The notes beneath the pieces were generated by a model. The model was given only the letters and a program-made list of their open reading frames with translations, searched no databases and had not been told where the DNA came from. From Pedobacter sp. ISL-64 (lineage in GTDB: Bacteria; Bacteroidota; Bacteroidia; Sphingobacteriales; Sphingobacteriaceae): DNA of 64,000 bases. Both the position numbers and the translations under genes were made by a program. Within the stretch, counting starts at the first letter, position 1, and each line of letters opens with the position of its first letter. Below are positions 55,023 through 62,695 of the stretch, one piece after another. The stretch lies in NCBI RefSeq assembly GCF_018613605.1, contig NZ_JAGGPU010000002.1:248001-312000 (forward strand), given 5' to 3'.

Positions 55023-55964
55023 ATGCCATTGCAGTTTAACCCGGTAAAGCTTTTTTCCGGAACAGGTTCTAAGGGATTATCACTTAAGATTGCCGAACAT
55101 TACGGCAAGCCACTTGGTAGCGTAACCATTCACAAATTCAGTGATGGAGAGTTTCAGCCTTCTTTTGATGAGTCAATCCGCGGTAGTGATGTTTTTCTAA
55201 TCCAATCTACTTATCAGCCCAGTGATAATTTAATGGAACTTTTGCTAATGGTTGATGCGGCTAAAAGAGCATCGGCACATTATATTACTGCAGTTGTTCC
55301 TTATTATGGTTTGGCCCGTCAGGATAGAAAAGATAAACCTCGTGTAGCAATCGGTGCCAAATTGGTGGCTAACTTATTAAAATCAGCAGGTATCCACCGC
55401 ATCATGACGATGGATTTGCATGCTGCACAGATACAGGGTTTCTTCGATATCCCGGTTGATCACTTAGATGGATCGGTAATCTTTGTGCCTTATATTAAAA
55501 GTTTGGGCTTAAAAAACTTAACTATTGCATCGCCAGATATGGGCGGTTCGTACAGGGCACGTACTTTTGCCAAGTTTTTTAATGCTGAGGTAATTATTTG
55601 CGATAAACGCCGTAAACGTGCCAACGAAATCGAATCGATGTCGATTATTGGTGATGTAACCGGACAGGATGTAGTATTGATCGATGATATTTGCGATACT
55701 GCCGGAACCTTATCAAAAGCTGCGGCTTTGATTATGGAAAACGGTGCTGCAAGTGTTAGAGCGGTTTGTACACACGCAGTATTATCAGGCAAGGCAATAG
55801 AAACGGTAGAAAATTCGGTATTAACCGAGTTAATCGTTACGGACACTATCCCGTTGAAACAGGAAAGTCCGAAAATTAGGGTGCTAAGCACTGCCAGCTT
55901 ATTTGCAAGGGCAATTGCCAATGTAAACGAGCACGGCTCAATTAGTGATCTGTTTAGAGTATAG
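55023..55964 (+). CDS. prs: Ribose-phosphate pyrophosphokinase
   Basis: 313 residues from the ATG at 55023 (MPLQFNPVKLFSGTGSKG), the normal length. The earlier in-frame ATG at 54960 would be translated through the tRNA terminator and is rejected. Motifs: the flexible ATP loop around YYGLARQDRKDKPRVAIGAK, the catalytic TMDLHAAQIQGFFDIPVDHL, and the PRPP loop DVVLIDDICDTAGTL. It makes PRPP from ribose-5-phosphate and ATP for nucleotide, histidine and tryptophan synthesis. It lies just behind tRNA-Gln and ahead of rplY, a common housekeeping arrangement. Confidence 0.96.
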   Translation: MPLQFNPVKLFSGTGSKGLSLKIAEHYGKPLGSVTIHKFSDGEFQPSFDESIRGSDVFLIQSTYQPSDNLMELLLMVDAAKRASAHYITAVVPYYGLARQDRKDKPRVAIGAKLVANLLKSAGIHRIMTMDLHAAQIQGFFDIPVDHLDGSVIFVPYIKSLGLKNLTIASPDMGGSYRARTFAKFFNAEVIICDKRRKRANEIESMSIIGDVTGQDVVLIDDICDTAGTLSKAAALIMENGAASVRAVCTHAVLSGKAIETVENSVLTELIVTDTIPLKQESPKIRVLSTASLFARAIANVNEHGSISDLFRV

Positions 55965-55967
55965 TGA

Positions 55968-56125
55968 GGTTAATTGTATAAACTGGTTAATCGGTTAATT
56001 GTAGATTTGCCGTCAGTTAACCAATTACAACAATTAACCAATTAAACAAAAAGAGAGTTTAAATAAGGTAAAGGGTAGAAGGTCGAAGGCTTAAGGTCTT
56101 GAAACTCGATACTTAATACTGACTA
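55968..56125. repeat. Two dispersed repeats between prs and rplY
   Basis: At 55968-56046, GGTTAATCGGTTAATTG-like units on the left are inverted on the right (CAATTAACCAATT). At 56069-56125 there are GAAGGT-family units (GGGTAGAAGGTCGAAGGC) and then ACTCGATACTTAATACTG of the AAGTA family. The first family also appears at 57521-57560 and the second at 25904-26049. The leader of rplY therefore carries three repeat fragments. Confidence 0.65.
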
Positions 56126-56150
56126 CTAATAAATATAAAATAAAAATAAA

Positions 56151-56735
56151 ATGAAAACAATCGCAATTAGCGGTTCTCCAAGAGAGAACGTAGGGAAACG
56201 CGATGCCAAGGAACTTCGTTACGAAGGTAAAGTTCCGGCGGTATTGTATGGTGGAAAAGAGCAACAACACTTTGCTGTAGTTATTGCTGACTTAAGAGAT
56301 GTTATTTATACCCCGGATGTAAACTTTGTGGAGATTGATGTTAACGGTACTAAAACTAAAGCTATCGTAAAAGACACTCAATTTCACCCACTTACCGACG
56401 TATTAATGCACATCGATTTTCTTCAGTTGTTCGACGAGAAAGAAATCGTTATGGAGATCCCGGTTAAATTAACAGGAACTTCTCCAGGTGTTAAAATGGG
56501 GGGTAAATTAATCCAGAAATTACGTAAACTACGTGTTAAAGCATTACCAGCAGATATGCCACAAAACGTAGAAGTAAGCTTAGAGAAATTAGAAGTGGGT
56601 AGTTTATTCCGTGTTCGCGATCTTAAAGGTCAAAAATATGTGATCACTAACACTCCTGAAGATACTATCGTTTCTGTTGCAATGTCTAGAGCGTTAAAAC
56701 AAGCAGAAACTGAAGCTGCTAAAGGTAAAAAATAA
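56151..56735 (+). CDS. rplY: 50S ribosomal protein L25 (long, Ctc/TL5 form)
   Basis: 194 residues. The N-terminal 5S-rRNA-binding L25 domain is at about 1-90 (IAISGSPRENVGKRDAKELR, GKVPAVLYGG), and the C-terminal TL5/Ctc beta domain is at about 95-185 (IPVKLTGTSPGVKMGGKLIQ, LPQNVEVS-like PADMPQNVEVSLEKLEVGS). It binds 5S rRNA in the large ribosomal subunit. A terminator lies 34 bases after the stop. It is followed by pth, the usual partner in bacterial genomes. Confidence 0.96.
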   Translation: MKTIAISGSPRENVGKRDAKELRYEGKVPAVLYGGKEQQHFAVVIADLRDVIYTPDVNFVEIDVNGTKTKAIVKDTQFHPLTDVLMHIDFLQLFDEKEIVMEIPVKLTGTSPGVKMGGKLIQKLRKLRVKALPADMPQNVEVSLEKLEVGSLFRVRDLKGQKYVITNTPEDTIVSVAMSRALKQAETEAAKGKK

Positions 56736-56768
56736 TCAGGATTCTTAGGATTTCTTGATTTCAAGATG

Positions 56769-56801
56769 AAGCGTTTCGATTTAATTCGGAACGCTTTTTT
56801 T
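56769..56801 (+). terminator. Rho-independent terminator of rplY
   Basis: AAGCGTTTCGA (56769-56779) pairs with TCGGAACGCTT (56786-56796) with one mismatch around a six-base loop, followed by a T-run to 56801. Confidence 0.88.
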
Positions 56802-56922
56802 ATTTACATCAAGGTTAATCCGCTAACCGCCTAACGCTAACCGCTCCGCTATCCATTAAGAAGCTGTTTGAAAATAAATGAATAAATTCGCGGCATGGAC
56901 TTCCGACTTTTCGCTTTAGTCT

Positions 56923-56953
56923 TTGGTCTTTTCGCTTTAAGCTTCTACCTTTG
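56923..56953 (+). promoter_or_regulatory. Promoter of pth
   Basis: A -33 TTTG (56923-56926) and a -7 TACCTTTG (56946-56953) are 19 bases apart, the ideal Bacteroidota spacing. The -7 box ends five bases before the ATG, so the message is probably leaderless or nearly so. Confidence 0.75.
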
Positions 56954-56958
56954 CCCCC

Positions 56959-57519
56959 ATGAAATATCTTATAGTTGGCTTAGGGAATATCGGACCAGAT
57001 TATGCACATACCAGACATAACATTGGGTTTGATATCGCCGATGAACTGGTTAAAAATTTAGATGGAAGTTTCGAGAATATCCGCTTGGCTTATTATGCTG
57101 AGGTGAGCTTTAAAGGTAAAAAACTTCATGTAATTAAACCAACCACTTTTATGAACTTAAGTGGTAAAGCCGTAAACTATTGGATGAAAGAGTTAAAAAT
57201 AGCACCAGAAAATGTTTTGGTGATTGTTGACGACCTTGCATTGCCTCTCGGTAAGCTGAGGCTAAAACTACAGGGCTCTAGCGCTGGTCACAATGGCTTA
57301 AAAAGCATCGAAGAGGTTTGTGGCGGACAAAATTATGCACGCTTGCGCTTCGGTATCGGTAACGATTATCCGAAAGGTAGACAAGTTGATTTTGTTTTGG
57401 GCTTGTTTGATAAGGATGAGCAATTAGAACTCCCTGCGTTGATTGATAAAAGCATAGCGCTGATTAAAAGTTACGTAACCGTTGGGCCCGCCCACACCAT
57501 GACGGCTTTTAATAAGTAG
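56959..57519 (+). CDS. pth: Peptidyl-tRNA hydrolase
   Basis: 186 residues, normal for the family. Motifs: KYLIVGLGNIGPDYAHTRHN with the catalytic His in HTRHNIGF, KPTTFMNLSGKAV, VLVIVDDLALPLGKLRLK, GSSAGHNGLKSI and YARLRFGIG. It frees tRNA from peptidyl-tRNA that has dropped off ribosomes. It is transcribed from its own promoter directly upstream of the ATG. Confidence 0.97.
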   Translation: MKYLIVGLGNIGPDYAHTRHNIGFDIADELVKNLDGSFENIRLAYYAEVSFKGKKLHVIKPTTFMNLSGKAVNYWMKELKIAPENVLVIVDDLALPLGKLRLKLQGSSAGHNGLKSIEEVCGGQNYARLRFGIGNDYPKGRQVDFVLGLFDKDEQLELPALIDKSIALIKSYVTVGPAHTMTAFNK

Positions 57520-57642
57520 ATGGTTAATCGGTTAACGGTTTAAATCGGTTAATTGATTAGATGGATCGTCATGTTGATCCGATAGCTATCAGATTTATTT
57601 CAGCATCTATACTGTAACATGCTTTGATCAGGTTAGGATAGC
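57520..57642. repeat. GGTTAATCGG-family units and shared palindrome after pth
   Basis: GGTTAATCGGTTAACGG and ATCGGTTAATTG lie in 57521-57560, relatives of 55968-56046. GATCCGATAGCTATCAGAT near 57577-57592 repeats the sequence downstream of the large element near 14468. No gene is seen. Confidence 0.55.
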
Positions 57643-58056
57643 TTTTTTTTAAAGCAATTGCAGAGGCTCTTTTTATTGTTCGTCCTGCTTTTCATTGCAA
57701 GTCCTCACCCGATAAAGGATCGGGTTCCGGGCTTTCCATTTCAATCAGGTTTAAAGGGCAATGTCTTTGCTATTATTAAAGGTTGAATAGCATATTTTAT
57801 ATAGATTTCCTTTTCGAGTCATGGTCTGTGTCCTTACAGGCCCTCTGATCTGGCGAATATCATGTAGGGTCGACTTCCTTTTTTCTGCATCATGCAACCC
57901 CAAATAGTATTGCTGGCTGCGCCACCTAAACCCGATCGAAGTGGTTCCGATGCTTTATCGATAAATTGGTTTTAAAACTAAATCAACATCGGAAAAAAAC
58001 GTAGAGCGGGACTGCACAAGCCTAAAAGGCTCTGCACCTGATTTCCAAAAAAAAAA
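57643..58056. repeat. Large palindromic dispersed element, copy 4 (enlarged)
   Basis: The left arm has a T-run, AAAGCAATTGCAGAGGC, GTCCTGCTTTTC, a hairpin CCCGATAAAGGATCGGG and TTTCAATCAGGTTTA. The right arm has CACCTAAACCCGATCGAAG, AGCGGGACTGCAC, GGCTCTGCACCTGATTTCC and an A-run, in inverted order. It is longer than the other copies, with about 100 extra bases in the middle that include a worn GGTCTGTG hairpin (57823-57842). It occupies the convergent gap between pth and the TPR gene. Confidence 0.75.
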
Positions 58057-58132
58057 CAATGATTAGTGGATGAGGCCGTTTATCGTTTGGTGGGCCACTA
58101 GGCACGGAGTAGAATGAATAGCCTCGTAGTAT

Positions 58133-58254
58133 CGTCATTTCGAGCAGAGTGCAACGCAGCCGAGAACCCGAAGGCTCAGCGAAGCTAAATCTATTTTCTA
58201 AGTTAATCTGGTTCATAGATCTCTCTATTCCGCAATGCTCCAGTCGAGATGACG
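58133..58254. repeat. GTCATTTCGA-family dispersed repeat
   Basis: It begins CGTCATTTCGAGCAGAGTG and ends CCAGTCGAGATGACG, with GAGAACCCGAAGGCTCAGCG inside. It is the closest relative of the copy at 16052. The minus-strand frame 58022-58306 is read through this repeat and the one before it and is not a gene. Confidence 0.82.
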
Positions 58255-58332
58255 ACTTTTCTATGGGGATATGCCAATGGGCAGCATAATCGAAGAACCA
58301 GCGCAATTAACAAACAAAAGCTTTTAAACAAA

Positions 58333-58358
58333 AAAAGACCATCTTTCGATGATCTTTT
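58333..58358 (-). terminator. Terminator of the TPR gene
   Basis: On the minus strand, AAAAGATCATC (from 58358) pairs with GATGGTCTTTT (to 58333) with one mismatch around a GAAA loop, followed by further T. It lies 24 bases after the TPR gene stop. Confidence 0.78.
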
Positions 58359-58381
58359 CATAAATATGTTTTAGTTAATGA

Positions 58382-59047
58382 TTATTTAACTTTTTCTTGA
58401 GCTCTTGCAATGTAAGCATCAATTAATTGCGCTTCTGCACTCTCAGGGTATTGTGTTTTTACTTTAGTATAAGCTTCAACAGCACCTTTAAAATCATTTT
58501 GGCTTTCGTTAACCAATCCTAATTTCTTTAAAAACATTGGTGAAGTAAATTTACTTGCTTTATCTGCCGCTTTTTTATAGTAAGTGGCCGCTTGTTTAAA
58601 GTCTTTCAATTCGCTGTAAGCATCACCTAATAAGCCTAAAGCCAATGGATCTGCAACCGGACTGCCTGTAGCGCTATATTTGCTTAATGCCTCTATAGCT
58701 TGTTTGTATTCGCCTTTACGCAAGTAAATACCGCCCAGGTAAAGGTTAGCTAAGTTTGCCGATTTTGTGTTATCGTATTCTTTAGCAATCTGCTCTAAGC
58801 CTGGGTAACCACCTTCGCCTTTAACAGCTCTGTTCGATAATGAATCTACACCAACAAATTGCTCTGCTTTGTACATTTTGCTAGCGGCTTCTTCAGCACG
58901 ACCTTTTAAATACACGCCTTGATACCAAAGATATATTAAAACTAATAAAACTACAGCACCTGCAATAAACAGTAAGCTCTTATTATTCTCTTGTAAAAAT
59001 GAACCTTTTTTAGTTGGTTGAATTGTCTGGTTATCTGTTGTAGACAT
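58382..59047 (-). CDS. Membrane-anchored TPR protein (YfgM-like)
   Basis: 221 residues. A polar N-terminus is followed by a single transmembrane helix at about 26-45 (SLLFIAGAVVLLVLIYLWYQ). Tetratricopeptide-like repeats follow from about 95 to 215 (NLANLYLGGIYLRKGEYKQA, LLGDAYSELKDFKQAATYYK, NDFKGAVEAYTKVKTQYPES). The plan resembles YfgM, which works with the periplasmic chaperone/SecYEG machinery; a role in envelope protein handling is inferred. It has its own promoter on the minus strand. Confidence 0.85.
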   Translation of the reverse strand: MSTTDNQTIQPTKKGSFLQENNKSLLFIAGAVVLLVLIYLWYQGVYLKGRAEEAASKMYKAEQFVGVDSLSNRAVKGEGGYPGLEQIAKEYDNTKSANLANLYLGGIYLRKGEYKQAIEALSKYSATGSPVADPLALGLLGDAYSELKDFKQAATYYKKAADKASKFTSPMFLKKLGLVNESQNDFKGAVEAYTKVKTQYPESAEAQLIDAYIARAQEKVK

Positions 59048-59071
59048 GTTTGTTTAAAAAATTTAAGATTG

Positions 59072-59101
59072 CAAAAATACATTTTTCAATCAAAGTATCA
59101 A
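59072..59101 (-). promoter_or_regulatory. Promoter of the TPR gene
   Basis: On the minus strand, TTG (59101-59099) is followed after 19 bases by TATTTTTG (59079-59072), which fits the TTG-N19-TAnnTTTG pattern. The start codon is 24 bases downstream of the -7 box. Confidence 0.65.
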
Positions 59102-59170
59102 TCTTTATTTTGAAGTATTTAATTAAACATTAGTTATTTAGGCTTGCAAATCGTAAAATCGTCATGATCA

Positions 59171-59578
59171 TTAGCGTAACAAGCTAATTAGTGTGTTAAA
59201 CCAGGTTTGGTTATCGCTAAAAATACCAGTGTGGTTAATCACCAGGTATATAGTTTGACTTTCAGAGCGGCTCACAGTCGATCTAATTCTGATGGGTTGC
59301 CAGAATGCACCGAAGTTTTTTGCTGATGAAGCTGGAAATAAGTCGTCGAACCCCATATAAACTTCTTCTATGTTCGATAATGGAAGTTCTAATTGTTCGT
59401 CTCCGGTGATAAAAAGACCATTCGATGCCAATAGAATATCGCCCTCGTGATTGTGAATTGGCTTTAAAAACGAAAATAAACCGGCGATTTTTTTAATCCA
59501 GCCCGAACTTTTTTCATTGGTCAGTTCATGATCATATGACCATAGAACATTTCCTTCTAACATTTTTTGTGCAACCAT
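59171..59578 (-). CDS. Conserved hypothetical cytoplasmic protein
   Basis: 135 residues (or 130 if the second ATG at 59563 is used). There is no signal peptide or membrane helix. Alternating hydrophobic strands (GDILLASNGLFITGDEQLEL, NIEEVYMGFDDLF, TIYLVINHTGIF) and a C-terminal helix (NQTWFNTLISLLR) suggest a PH-like or GRAM-like beta-barrel, but this is a guess from the pattern. It lies between the TPR gene and recF, transcribed away from recF. No family is recognised with certainty. Confidence 0.7.
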   Translation of the reverse strand: MVAQKMLEGNVLWSYDHELTNEKSSGWIKKIAGLFSFLKPIHNHEGDILLASNGLFITGDEQLELPLSNIEEVYMGFDDLFPASSAKNFGAFWQPIRIRSTVSRSESQTIYLVINHTGIFSDNQTWFNTLISLLR

Positions 59579-59665
59579 CTAATTTTCCTTGCTATGAAAG
59601 TACAATTTTTTTAAGTGTTATTAACGTTTATTTTAAACAATGGGTGTTAAGAGGCTAAAAAACGG

Positions 59666-59673
59666 TAAATTTG
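59666..59673 (+). promoter_or_regulatory. Probable -7 promoter element of recF
   Basis: TAAATTTG fits TAnnTTTG and ends 10 bases before the ATG, giving a nearly leaderless message. No clear -33 box was found. Confidence 0.55.
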
Positions 59674-59683
59674 TGACATATTT

Positions 59684-60787
59684 ATGTGGTTAAAAAATAT
59701 TACCCTTCTAAATTTCAAGAACTATACCGATGCAGATCTCCATTTCTCGGAAACGGTAAACGTTTTTACGGGTAATAATGGCTCAGGCAAAACGAACATG
59801 CTTGATGCTATTCACTACCTCTGTCTATGTAAAAGTTACTTTAATCCCATCGATAGCCAGCAGATCAAAACCAATGAAGAAGTTTTTATGATCCAGGGCG
59901 ATTTTGACCGCAACGAAAAAAACGAAAAAATTTCCTGCGGGGTAAAACGCAACCAAAAAAAACAGTTTAAACGCAATAAAAAAGAATACGATAAATTGGC
60001 TGATCATGTTGGCCTTTTTCCGGTAGTGATGGTTTCTCCCTATGATGTAAACCTGATTATGGAAGGTAGTGAGGAGCGGAGAAAGTTTATTGACAATGTT
60101 ATTTCGCAAACAGACTCACATTACCTGGATCAGTTGATTACCTATAACCGCATTCTGTTAAACCGGAATGCTTTTTTAAAACAGATTGCCATTACCAGAA
60201 AGTACGATCCTACATTGCTTGAGATTTTGGATGAGCAGTTGATTATAGCCGGCAATAAGATATTCGCTATCCGTAAGGCCTTTATGGATGAGTTTATTCC
60301 GCTGTTTAACCAATATTATACCTACCTTACAGACAATAAGGAAACGGTGGAGCTGAATTATCAATCGCAATTGAATGAGGTTACTTTCGAGGAGCTGTTA
60401 AAAAAATCGGTAGAGAAAGACCGTGTACTGGAGCGTACCACAACTGGTATCCATAAAGATGAACTGGCTTTTGTGATCAGCGGAATGCCTTTAAAGAAGT
60501 TTGGCTCACAAGGTCAGCAGAAATCTTTCTTAATTGCTTTGAAGATTACCCAGTATGCTTACCTCGCCAAAAACAAAGGATTTAAGCCTTTGCTTTTGTT
60601 GGATGATATTTTTGATAAGCTGGATGATAACCGCGTTCAAAAATTGATGCAAATGGTTTCCCACCATGATTTTGGGCAGATATTTATTACAGATACAGGA
60701 AGAGAAAGGGTAAAATCAATTTTTGAAAAAATAGAAGTTGATGTAACTTTGTTCGAAGTAGATAACGGAACTATACAAAATGCGTAA
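59684..60787 (+). CDS. recF: DNA replication and repair protein RecF
   Basis: 367 residues. The N-terminal ATPase has Walker A GNNGSGKTNML (about 30-40). The middle carries the coiled, RecF-specific region (SEERRKFIDNVISQ), then the ABC signature FGSQGQQKSFLIALK and Walker B KPLLLLDDIFDKLD. RecF helps load RecA at gaps and stalled forks. The next gene starts inside its last eight bases, so the two are translationally coupled. Confidence 0.96.
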   Translation: MWLKNITLLNFKNYTDADLHFSETVNVFTGNNGSGKTNMLDAIHYLCLCKSYFNPIDSQQIKTNEEVFMIQGDFDRNEKNEKISCGVKRNQKKQFKRNKKEYDKLADHVGLFPVVMVSPYDVNLIMEGSEERRKFIDNVISQTDSHYLDQLITYNRILLNRNAFLKQIAITRKYDPTLLEILDEQLIIAGNKIFAIRKAFMDEFIPLFNQYYTYLTDNKETVELNYQSQLNEVTFEELLKKSVEKDRVLERTTTGIHKDELAFVISGMPLKKFGSQGQQKSFLIALKITQYAYLAKNKGFKPLLLLDDIFDKLDDNRVQKLMQMVSHHDFGQIFITDTGRERVKSIFEKIEVDVTLFEVDNGTIQNA

Positions 60788-61070
60788 ACCCAATGATGTT
60801 ACAGTAAAAGATGCCATCAGCAAAATGCTGGATGTATACCGTTTGCGCCGTAAATTCGACGAAACTTCAATCTTGTCTATCTGGCCAGAGATTATGGGCA
60901 CCGCCATAGCCAACAGGACCAAGCAGATCTACATTCACGATAAGAAATTGTTCCTACGCATCGAATCTTCGGTAATCAAAAATGAATTGGTTATGGTACG
61001 TCAGGGCATTATCCAGAAGCTTAATGAACATGCCGGTAGTGTGGTAATTACCGATATGATTTTTTTATAA
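60780..61070 (+). CDS. DUF721/DciA-like protein
   Basis: 96 residues. It overlaps the recF stop by eight bases. The family signature is visible in LRRKFDETSILSIWPEIMG and TAIANRTKQIYIHDKKLFLR, followed by SSVIKNELVMVRQGIIQKLN. DUF721 includes DciA, the ancestral loader of the replicative helicase DnaB. Short forms next to recF are common in Bacteroidota, and a replication role fits, but loader activity of this short form is an inference. A terminator follows 10 bases after the stop. Confidence 0.88.
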   Translation: MRKPNDVTVKDAISKMLDVYRLRRKFDETSILSIWPEIMGTAIANRTKQIYIHDKKLFLRIESSVIKNELVMVRQGIIQKLNEHAGSVVITDMIFL

Positions 61071-61079
61071 GCATAATAA

Positions 61080-61117
61080 AAGGGCATAAGATTTTCACTT
61101 ATACCCTTAATATTTTT
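61080..61117 (+). terminator. Rho-independent terminator of the recF unit
   Basis: AAGGGCATAAG (61080-61090) pairs with CTTATACCCTT (61098-61108) with one mismatch around a seven-base loop, followed by AATA and a T-run. The next 40 bases hold GACTAAGACTC/GGACTATAGACTC direct repeats without a gene. Confidence 0.82.
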
Positions 61118-61166
61118 TTAATGAGGACTAAGACTCCCGACTAAGGACTATAGACTCAGGACTAAA

Positions 61167-61340
61167 CTAGCCTCTTCCACCAAATATCTTGGACAAAATC
61201 CAGATCAGCAGTGTAACCACTACTACAACTACAATTACGCCCACCCAAACGCCGGCTTTAAATATACCTTCTACTAGTTCACAACTGCTTAAGGTAGTGC
61301 ATAAAAATGCGATCAGTACTAAAGGAAATGCTCTTTTCAT
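61167..61340 (-). CDS. Small membrane lipoprotein of 57 residues
   Basis: The frame runs from an ATG at 61340 to a TAG at 61167. The lipoprotein signal ends at Cys20 (LCTTLSSC-ELVEG), so the mature protein has only 38 residues. It consists of a short amphipathic segment, one strongly hydrophobic helix rich in Val (about 33-49, VGVIVVVVVVTLLIWIL) and a basic tail, SKIFGGRG. A lipid anchor plus a second membrane helix suggests an inner-membrane protein. I do not know its function. Codon use is regular, and it sits alone between the recF unit and repeats. Confidence 0.72.
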   Translation of the reverse strand: MKRAFPLVLIAFLCTTLSSCELVEGIFKAGVWVGVIVVVVVVTLLIWILSKIFGGRG

Positions 61341-61407
61341 ATACATGTTAATTTGTAATAGCTAACATTGAATACTGAAGAAAGTTTTAGTAAAATGCTC
61401 TAGATTT

Positions 61408-61440
61408 CGTCATTCCGGCCGTGGTGGAGAAATCTTTGAG
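61408..61440. repeat. GTCATT-family repeat fragment (left half)
   Basis: CGTCATTCCGGCCGTGGTGG followed by AGAAATCTTTGAG, the opening of the GTCATTTCGA family. The matching closing arm is found only at 61740-61753, beyond a copy of the large element. Confidence 0.6.
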
Positions 61441-61499
61441 CATGATTCTGGTCTAGGTATCTTTGTAGTAGTGTAAGAGTTTGCCATCTGACTGCAAGT

Positions 61500-61634
61500 T
61501 TAGTGCTTCTGCCCCTTGTTAATAAACGCGACAAAGCGGCATAGCCCGCATCCCGATATTTCATCGGGAGAGGACTATAAGCGATGGCGGGACTCCAGCT
61601 GCCACATCGCACTGAACATCGTTTTCCAAAAAAA
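61500..61634. repeat. Large palindromic dispersed element, copy 5 (shortened)
   Basis: Only the right-hand part is well conserved: GCATAGCCCGCATCCCGATA with the hairpin CCCGAT-ATTTC-ATCGGG, GGCGGGACTCC, and CATCGTTTTCC with an A-run. The TAAACCTGA box is not recognisable. It lies between the two halves of a GTCATTTCGA-family repeat. Confidence 0.55.
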
Positions 61635-61661
61635 ATACCTGCTCAATAAAGAAGCAGGTAT
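61628..61661 (-). terminator. Terminator of the FKBP gene
   Basis: On the minus strand, ATACCTGCT (from 61661) pairs with AGCAGGTAT (to 61635), a perfect 9-bp stem with a nine-base loop, then a run of T to 61628. It lies about 100 bases after the FKBP stop. Confidence 0.75.
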
Positions 61662-61680
61662 CTTGATTAATTTTTCATTG

Positions 61681-61753
61681 GTGGTGCAATGGAGAAATCT
61701 TTGATTATGGTTAAAAGATCTCTCCGTTTCGCCGTGCTTCAGTCGAGATGACG
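61681..61753. repeat. GTCATTTCGA-family repeat (right half)
   Basis: GGTGCAATGGAGAAATCTTT and, further on, AAAAGATCTCTCCG form an imperfect hairpin, and the element closes with TCAGTCGAGATGACG. The opening CGTCATT arm is at 61408. Confidence 0.65.
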
Positions 61754-61764
61754 AATAGAAATTT

Positions 61765-62538
61765 TTATTTTCCGTTCACTTTTAACAATTCAACCTCGAA
61801 GATTAAAGTGCTGTAAGGAGGGATATCCTGTCCGGCACCACGCGCTCCGTATGCTAAATCATATGGAATGAAAAATTTGTATTTAGAACCCGAAGGCATC
61901 AATTGTACACCTTCTGTCCAGCCTTTAATTACTTGGTTTAGTGGGAATGAAATCGGTTCGCCTCTATCATAAGAGCTGTCAAATTGTTTTCCGTTCAATA
62001 ATGTTCCTTTGTAATGAACCAATACCGAATCGGTTGCCAATGGTTTAACGCCGGTACCAGCAGTTAAAACTTCGTATTGTAAGCCGCTTGCAGTTGTTTG
62101 TACACCTGCACGTTTTTTGTTTTGTTCTAAGAAATCTTGTCCTTCTTTCATAATTGGTGCATATTTAATTTTATTTGCTGCTTCTTCAGCTTTGTTTTTT
62201 ACTGATGATGCCTTGGCTAATGCCTCATTAATACATTGTTGTGCCTGCTGCTGAGTTAAAATAACCTTGCCTCCTGTAAATGCATCTTTCAGTCCTTTTA
62301 ACAGTACTTCGTAATTTAAGGTAGAAAGGCCAGTTGTCTTTAATCCCGCGCCGATGGAAGTACCGAAAGCATAACTGGTAGAATCTAAAGTAGATTTTAA
62401 ACCCGCTGTAAAGGTTGATGTTTTACTTGCGGCTGTGGTTGGTTTTTTGGCAACAGGTTTCTTTGCTGCTGTTTTGGTTTGTGCATAAGATGCAGCAGCG
62501 ATACCGGATAGACATACCGCTAAAAAAATTCTTTTCAT
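61765..62538 (-). CDS. FKBP-type peptidyl-prolyl cis-trans isomerase, exported
   Basis: 257 residues. The signal peptide ends at about 19 (AAASYAQ), followed by a Lys/Ala/Pro linker. An FkpA/Mip-like N-terminal helical dimerisation region covers about 50-140 (LDSTSYAFGTSIGAGLKTTG). The FKBP domain is at about 150-255 (TTASGLQYEVLTAGTG, SVLVHYKGTLLNGKQFDSSY, VIKGWTEGVQLMPSGSKYKF, IPYDLAYGARG, STLIFEVELL). It would help fold envelope proteins in the periplasm. The active-site aromatics (Y, F, W, Y) are in place. Confidence 0.94.
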   Translation of the reverse strand: MKRIFLAVCLSGIAAASYAQTKTAAKKPVAKKPTTAASKTSTFTAGLKSTLDSTSYAFGTSIGAGLKTTGLSTLNYEVLLKGLKDAFTGGKVILTQQQAQQCINEALAKASSVKNKAEEAANKIKYAPIMKEGQDFLEQNKKRAGVQTTASGLQYEVLTAGTGVKPLATDSVLVHYKGTLLNGKQFDSSYDRGEPISFPLNQVIKGWTEGVQLMPSGSKYKFFIPYDLAYGARGAGQDIPPYSTLIFEVELLKVNGK

Positions 62539-62695
62539 TCTTGTTAAATTGTTTTCATTTGTGATGAAGCGATCATGGTTTATTGTTGGTAAATCATGAT
62601 GGTTTCATTGGTTATTTTATGTGTAATTAATTCAAACGGGTTTAAAATGGTGGATTATATTTTAAGGCCGAAAGATACAAAATAGATAAAACAAT

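Noticed and set aside
55490..55921. Minus-strand open frame of 143 codons inside prs
   Set aside because: Opposite-strand shadow of a highly conserved gene.
58022..58306. Minus-strand open frame of 94 codons
   Set aside because: It runs through the end of the large palindromic element and a GTCATTTCGA-family repeat; such repeats give chance open frames.
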